64,000 bases of DNA. Origin: Rana temporaria (Eukaryota > Chordata > Amphibia > Anura > Ranidae). The position numbers and the translations under genes were made by a program. How positions within the stretch are numbered: position 1 is the stretch's first letter; each line of letters begins with the position of its first letter. This document shows, piece after piece, positions 58,572 to 64,000 of this stretch. Where the stretch lies: NCBI RefSeq assembly GCF_905171775.1, contig NC_053490.1, positions 461,179,143 to 461,243,142 of the forward strand. Direction: 5' to 3'. The notes beneath the pieces were generated by a model. That model saw nothing but the letters and a program-made list of their open reading frames with translations. It searched no databases and was not told the DNA's origin.

Positions 58572-60188
58572 CTGCCAAAAAACAAACAGTTCAACGGAGT
58601 CTAAATGAATTAAAAGGAAACACGCATTCTTTGAAAAACAGTAAAAGCGCAAGATGCAGTAACCGCTAGGCAAATGAATTAACCCATTTAATACTAAAAT
58701 AAGACACATTGAAAATTTAGGACAACGGTAAGGATCAACTCGGAACAAATTTAAATGCTTACATAACTAAGGAAGGCTAATTAGAAGAAGAAGAAATAAT
58801 TGATATCTTCCTGATTGTTGATCTGCTGGGTTGAAACAAGTACAAAGTTGTGTGCTTGTGCTGCAGCTTTCACTACCTATAGGCAGTAGATGGCAGTCAG
58901 AGACATACAAAAATCCATCTTCTGAATGAGATACAAGAGGACAAGCATGTTTATGACCTACAAGCATACTTGTCTTTGCGTTACAAACAACCAAAGAGTT
59001 ACAGTTTCGCAGAGCCAATAAATCGCTTTCTAATGAAAGAATAAAAATTAGACAATACGATCTTCTTCTGAAAAAGGTCCTCCAGGGTGTGCGGTAACCC
59101 TGCTTACCCATTCCCACCAATTGCCAATTAACACCTGTATGACATTTTACACGAGACAGTGCTTTCCAAATCAGGTTCTACCATGCAGGCAAGTACATGT
59201 CCTAAAGATCAAACAATTTAGTTCTGAAACCAATGCATGCCAAAAGAACTGCGTTATCTTGCACTGCACCACCTACAGCTTCACGTGCACAAATTAAGCG
59301 TGCCCATCACCTGAACTTGTATATCACAGACCACGTGGTGGATATTAAAGTACTGGACCCTTGCTGAAAAAAGATCTGTGTCCGAACATGGGGTACTTGA
59401 TCCTGCAACAATCTTGACTATGTTTAAATGTAATCAATGGAATAGGTCAACTCCAACCATTTACATTTAATAACGCTTGTAGAGCTCCATTAGAACTGTA
59501 TGGGGCTAAGCGATAAGCTTTCTTGTGATACAATCCAATACTGTAGTATTATGATATACAGGAGAAGAGTGTGATACTTCTTCACTTGCAACCAATGCAC
59601 CCAATTTAAAAAGTTATTGCAAAAACTTTGCAGAGGTTATCCCTGAAGGATAATGCCCCATAGTGAGCACGGAAGTCTGGGGTATTTGAATATCTGATTG
59701 CTCGGAATAATAAAGAGAAAAAAAATAATAATACAACAACAAGCCCTTCACGATACATAGGGACATCAGCTAAGGTTGGGAGAAAAGCCAAAGGATGCAG
59801 GGTTCAGTGTTCTCGTTGAAAGGTCTGCTTGCCTTTCCACTCCCTTACCCATATGCCCCAACTAGTACTGGTAAAAGTGGCAGTTAGCAATAGAGTTAGT
59901 AGAAAACACAAGTTAGTAAAGTATGAATACTGTAGTCGATTTAAAGTACATTACTATAATGTAGTAAAATTAATACTACTATCACTAAAGTGTGGACACC
60001 TCATTGAAGAAGCAATTAGATCAAAAATATATTCTCTAATTTGGCCCCAAGAGCAGATGACCTTAACAGCCCCTAAACATAGTCACAGGGTACATTCACA
60101 ACAAATGCAGTGGGACTGCATTGGGTGGCTATTCCAGCGTATTACCAGGCAAAACACTGTCTCAAAAGGAGAGGACTTGGATATAGAA
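58572..60188. other. Intron upstream of SANT2 exon, first part
   Basis: No coding signal, no transposon ends recognised. The preceding NCOR1 exon was looked for (WTEEEM-type SANT2 helix) and not found here. Confidence 0.45.
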
Positions 60189-60189
60189 A

Positions 60190-61110
60190 TATACCAAGAG
60201 AGTAACTCCAAACAGGGAAACACAGCAGTGTAATATTCACAAAAAACTAAATATTTATTAGTAAGATTTCCACATAAAGGCAACATTCACCAAACCACAG
60301 TAAAAACCATTAAAGACAATGTTGTCAATAGTCTGAAAAGCAAAGAAAGACCCGGGCTCACAAGCATTACCCACCATCATACCAGAAGTCAACCGTATGC
60401 AGGGATGAGGCACTTAGTTGAAAGCAATGATGGCCAAGGAATTGCTGAAACAATTTTGAATCTAGCTAGACCAATGAATTAAACACATCAAAAACAATGA
60501 GGGGAACCAATCCGTCCGTCGTATTGTGTGGACTGCTTGTTGATTAAACAAATGCCTGCAGGAGAATAATGGAAGATGAAGGATCAGATCAACTAGCATG
60601 CACAAAAGCTGACAGAGGAACATAGGCAGAAGAGACTGTTGATATTACAGCCTGATATGTGAAGATGAGGGGACACATCCCCTCGGCGGTGGAAGCGGCA
60701 GTGCAGCAAAAATGAAAATAACGGGAACCAAGTCCCTGGAACAAGCTCACCCAAGGCCGCGCTGATGCTCGTACCTCAGTTCATGTAGGTAGTAGGCCAC
60801 CAGTAAAGTCTTTCAAAATTCCACAGACCGCCGGGTCAGCGGATCAGCATGAGAGCCGATGCGGACGTGGAGGTGTACAAGATGCTGATAGCACTTCTCC
60901 AATCTTCAAAGCTCAGACAGCTTGGTGCACACCAATGGCTGTATGTGCCGAGAGTTGGTCAATTGCAGATGGATGCATGTGCTGAGAGTTGGTCAATTGA
61001 TCAGCTGGGGAGGCAGATGAAAGGAGCTGTGCAGATGCAGGTGAGGTCGGGCCAGATGACGTTGAAACACCAATGCATTTCACTCACATGACGCGAGTTT
61101 CATCAAAACG
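60190..61110. repeat. Possible single arm of a fold-back element
   Basis: Sequence style and ending (CACATGACGCGAGTTTCATC, AAAACGCTTTG) match the hinge region of the fold-backs in this window, but no inverse arm is present. Contains a short direct repeat, GAGAGTTGGTCAATTG, at 60950 and 60984. Confidence 0.45.
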
Positions 61111-62744
61111 CTTTGTCTCCTCACCTGCCTAGTTCTGACAATTGCGTTGCAATAGTGTGCAGTAAAATAATGTTACCATGTGCAGTAACTTTTCAGCCCT
61201 GTGCAAGGCAAGCCACTGAACTTTATGAAATGTCTGATATTTCGATAAAGTTTGATAAAAAAGGGGGACGGGACAGACAGATGGACTGAACAGTGCTACG
61301 TGCTGAGATCAGCGATACAAAGCACCTGCCGATAGCACCGTTTCAGGAGAGACTGCATTTCCATGCAGATTGCCATACAAAACTCTGAGCCTCCATAATT
61401 GAAGGACTTAAAATTCAATAAATGAAAGGGGCGAGCCAGGGATAGGTCACCTGGGGAGGAATGGACTAGATGATGCTGGGAATCATTCAGCCAGGAAATG
61501 AGATGTGCTCTCCCTTGCTATACATGCTGTGGGAAGCAAACAATGAGTACCAAAATCAGACTAAGCAATTTCAGTACAAAAAAGGAGCCCATACAACCGT
61601 GCAAGCCTAGGAGGAAAGGATGGAATTCAGTCTCCCAGTTGGCTGCAAGAACTCACAGGAAATCCTGATTACATCAGAGATGGCATCACTGCCATTCCCA
61701 AACAAACTACACTGCAAAAGCACTGTGATCACATTGTGCTACCCAACATTCTTATAAAGCACTCTGTAGCAAAACTGACAGCTTAGAAGTAGCCCTGTGT
61801 CAGCTCCATGTCACAACATGACTGCTATTGCTTTGTTCTGTAAAACAGGCCCCAATCTGTATTACTTTTCATACAGGATGTAGTTGAACATGCACTGGAG
61901 GCTGAACCCCTAATGACAGTAGTGAACACCCAACAAAACGCTATTTTCTAAGCTTCTATTGGCCCCAAACCATACCAGCAGAGGGTTCTTGGCACCTAAT
62001 TACACTCTACCATCATTAGAGCAGGCTATTTTTATTGCATGGTAGCTCTGATCATGTCTTGTGAGGAACGATTTAATCTATTTCTAGCCCCAACCAGACA
62101 CTATGTAATAATGTAAAAAGATTGTGTCAGGCCATGTCCTCAGCTGCCATAAGCACTGGCTATCCATGAACAGCAGCTTGCAGTTCTAGAAGACACCCTG
62201 CTGATGGAGGTAACCGACTTAGATATTCAGTTAAGCTCATTGCACAGTTGTTTTGGATTGTTGCCAGCAAGAGTTATAAATTCAGCTATTTCTATTCCGT
62301 CTTCTACATAGGAGTGACCTCTATCAACAAAGATAAGGCACTTGTATGTGAACTACCACAACATATGTAGCCATGTGTGGCTCAGATATTTCTATTTTCT
62401 CAGCCACAGAGAGTGGCCTCTACTAAGATGGTGAAGACAAAATAATCTTGGGCAATCTATTAGAACATACTTTATAATTTTGGCCATACATGTAAACATT
62501 TCTCTTGCTCCGCTCAGCTTTCTGATAGAGAGAAATCCATGGATTCCCCCAACCAAGATAAGCAGTGTTGATGGCTCCAGGTGTCAGCAAATGCATTCCT
62601 ATAGCGTTCAAACAAAAGCTGCACTCCTGACAGGAGAAGAACCTCTACCCGCCATCACTTCGAGGGGGATATTGGATGGCTGTTGGAGGATGTTAAACTT
62701 TCTAATCTAAATATGTAACATTCCAAAAGGCGAACATAGTTTTT
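61111..62744. other. Intron upstream of SANT2 exon, middle part
   Basis: Nothing recognisable. No coding signal. Confidence 0.4.
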
Positions 62745-63090
62745 AAAGCTAAACTCCGGCTTTTGCTACACTTTAGTTTGTTTGGGCAAAGCTGGAACTC
62801 TGTCCCTTACCAACATGTGAGGCCGCTGGATGTGCTGTATAAACTCTATGTAGCCGAGGCTATATAAAGCATACCACACGTGTTCCAGGTTCGAGCCGAG
62901 ACCTTCCTGTCTCATACCAGGAACGCAAGAAAGTCAATCTGATTGTCGCTCTGTTATTCAGAGAAAGCAATGTATTCTAGCAATGAATACAAAGCTTCCT
63001 CCCATTGGCAGAGTCAGATGTTTTGACACCAGCCTGTCTCTCTGACTCAGCGGAAGCTTTGTATGTATGTAAAAAGTATCAAAAGCTGGA
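62745..63090. repeat. Inverted-repeat element, family B copy 3 (incomplete)
   Basis: Shares CTGTATAAACTCTATGTAGC, TTCGAGCCGAGACCTTCC and GTATTCTAGCAATGAATACA with copies at 9950 and 40190, but the right arm is cut short after GGAAGCTTTGTATG. Confidence 0.7.
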
Positions 63091-63577
63091 GTTCACCTTT
63101 AAGGTGTCAAGACTCCAATTCCCAGACCAGCATGGAAGAACTAATCTACAAGAAGTTTGGCAAAACACTATTATGACCAAAACTTACTAAAGCCTGGTAC
63201 ACTACAGTTTTTTTTTTCGTGCAACCCGGGAAAAAAAAAAAAAAAAAAACCTGACAGCGCTGGTTAGTTTCTGCTGTACTAACCATGCAAGGTTAGTCGT
63301 GCGATCTCCACTGCTGAGCTCAGGGTCACTGCATGAGTGAATCTATTGAGTGCTTGCCAGTAGTAGTAAGCCTGAAATAGTAAGTGTACCAGATGTAGTC
63401 TGGAGATAAGATTTTTACCTCAGAAGGCAGCGTCTTATCGATATACTGTAAATCTTTGCGGTTTCCATCAGCTTTAACAGTCAAAGTCACACAAGATAAA
63501 AATCATCAGAAAACGCTAGGACTAAGGCAATACTTTGATACCCTCCATTAATTTAAAGATTGAAAGGGAGAACATGA

Positions 63578-64000
63578 AGGGCCAGATTCACAAAAGAGAT
63601 ACGATGGAGTATCTCAGATACACCATCGTATCTCGGATTTTTTCTGGTCCTATCTATGCACCTGATTCATAGAATCAGTTACGCATAGATAGGGCTGAGA
63701 TCCGACAGTGTCACACTGTGTTACACTGTCGGATCTTTTTTTTGATTTAAAAATGGCGCCGGGGGCGTTCCCGCTGATTTACACTGAATAATATGTAAAT
63801 CAGCGAGATACGCGAAATTCACGAACGTACGCGGACCCGACGCTGTGTTCTTACGTCGTTTCCGTAGCGGTTTTCCGTCGTATACTTACCCTTTCTAAAA
63901 GCAGGGGTAAGTATTGTTAAGTATGGCCGTCGTTCCCGCGTCGATTTTGAATTTTCCTACGTCGTTTGCGTACGCCGATTCACGAACACGCGCGTCGCAA
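63578..64000. mobile_element. CpG-rich element cut by window edge
   Basis: Starts near GGGCCAGATTCACAAAAGAG followed by ATACGATGGAGTATCTC (paired with CACCATCGTATCTC). Several hairpins (GATCCGACAGTGT...ACACTGTCGGATC). I know GGGCCAGATTCACAAA-type ends from ranid genomes. CG dinucleotides are dense from 63750 on. Right end outside the window. Confidence 0.65.

Noticed and set aside
2083..58571. Assignment to NCOR2/SMRT instead of NCOR1
   Set aside because: SMRT has different C-terminal sequence (ending YETLSDSE) and different SANT2 and N2-region residues; the blocks seen here follow NCOR1.
1..64000. CRISPR arrays, operons, phage or other prokaryotic systems
   Set aside because: Spliced vertebrate gene, AT-rich introns and eukaryotic transposons throughout; inverted and tandem repeats do not have repeat-spacer structure.
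58572..64000. Upstream NCOR1 exons inside the window
   Set aside because: Searched by eye for the first SANT2 helix and earlier blocks on the minus strand; none found. A short exon could still be missed.

Overview
The window is vertebrate nuclear DNA, most likely from an anuran amphibian (a ranid-like frog is my best guess). It holds one gene: the 3' two-thirds of NCOR1, nuclear receptor corepressor 1, on the minus strand. Twenty-nine coding exons run from the SANT2 exon (58432-58571) to the stop codon at 2083-2085. Every intron is GT-AG, and the phases join without a break into 1,804 residues plus one split residue at the upstream edge. The first ~620-640 codons of the protein (repression domain 1, deacetylase-activating domain and SANT1 in other vertebrates) lie beyond position 64000. 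The 3' UTR probably ends near 1040, where an AATAAA signal is read on the minus strand.

Reading in the gene's direction: 58.6-64 kb is intron; 58.4-48.9 kb holds SANT2 and an acidic/proline-rich linker (exons 1-5); 46.7-32.9 kb holds the GSIS/GTP-rich repression region (exons 6-16); 29.6-25.0 kb holds a conserved block and an Arg/Glu repeat (exons 17-20); 20.3-2.1 kb holds the receptor-interaction region with three CoRNR-type motifs (N3 in exon 21, N2 across exons 23-24, N1 in exon 28) and the conserved C-terminus ending ETLSDSDD. Two features of this copy stand out: a 27-codon Gln/His tract in exon 21, and no visible exon for the Ser/Arg-rich segment that lies between the N1 motif and the last exon in mammals. 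The flanking exons are in matching phase across that gap.

The introns are packed with mobile DNA. There are three Tc1/mariner copies, one interrupted twice; hAT-like elements with 8-bp duplications; short inverted-repeat elements flanked by TTAA; a family with TTAACCACTTAAG ends; L1/Tx1-like and L2/CR1-like LINE pieces; a DIRS-like reverse transcriptase piece; and many long fold-back repeats. Two fold-backs carry exact 16-18 bp target duplications, which suggests retroposition and not cut-and-paste movement. No second protein gene, tRNA, rRNA, CRISPR array or bacterial-type operon was found.

The organism call rests on the NCOR1 sequence (near but not identical to mammalian NCOR1) and on frog-type repeats recognised from memory. 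No database search was possible.
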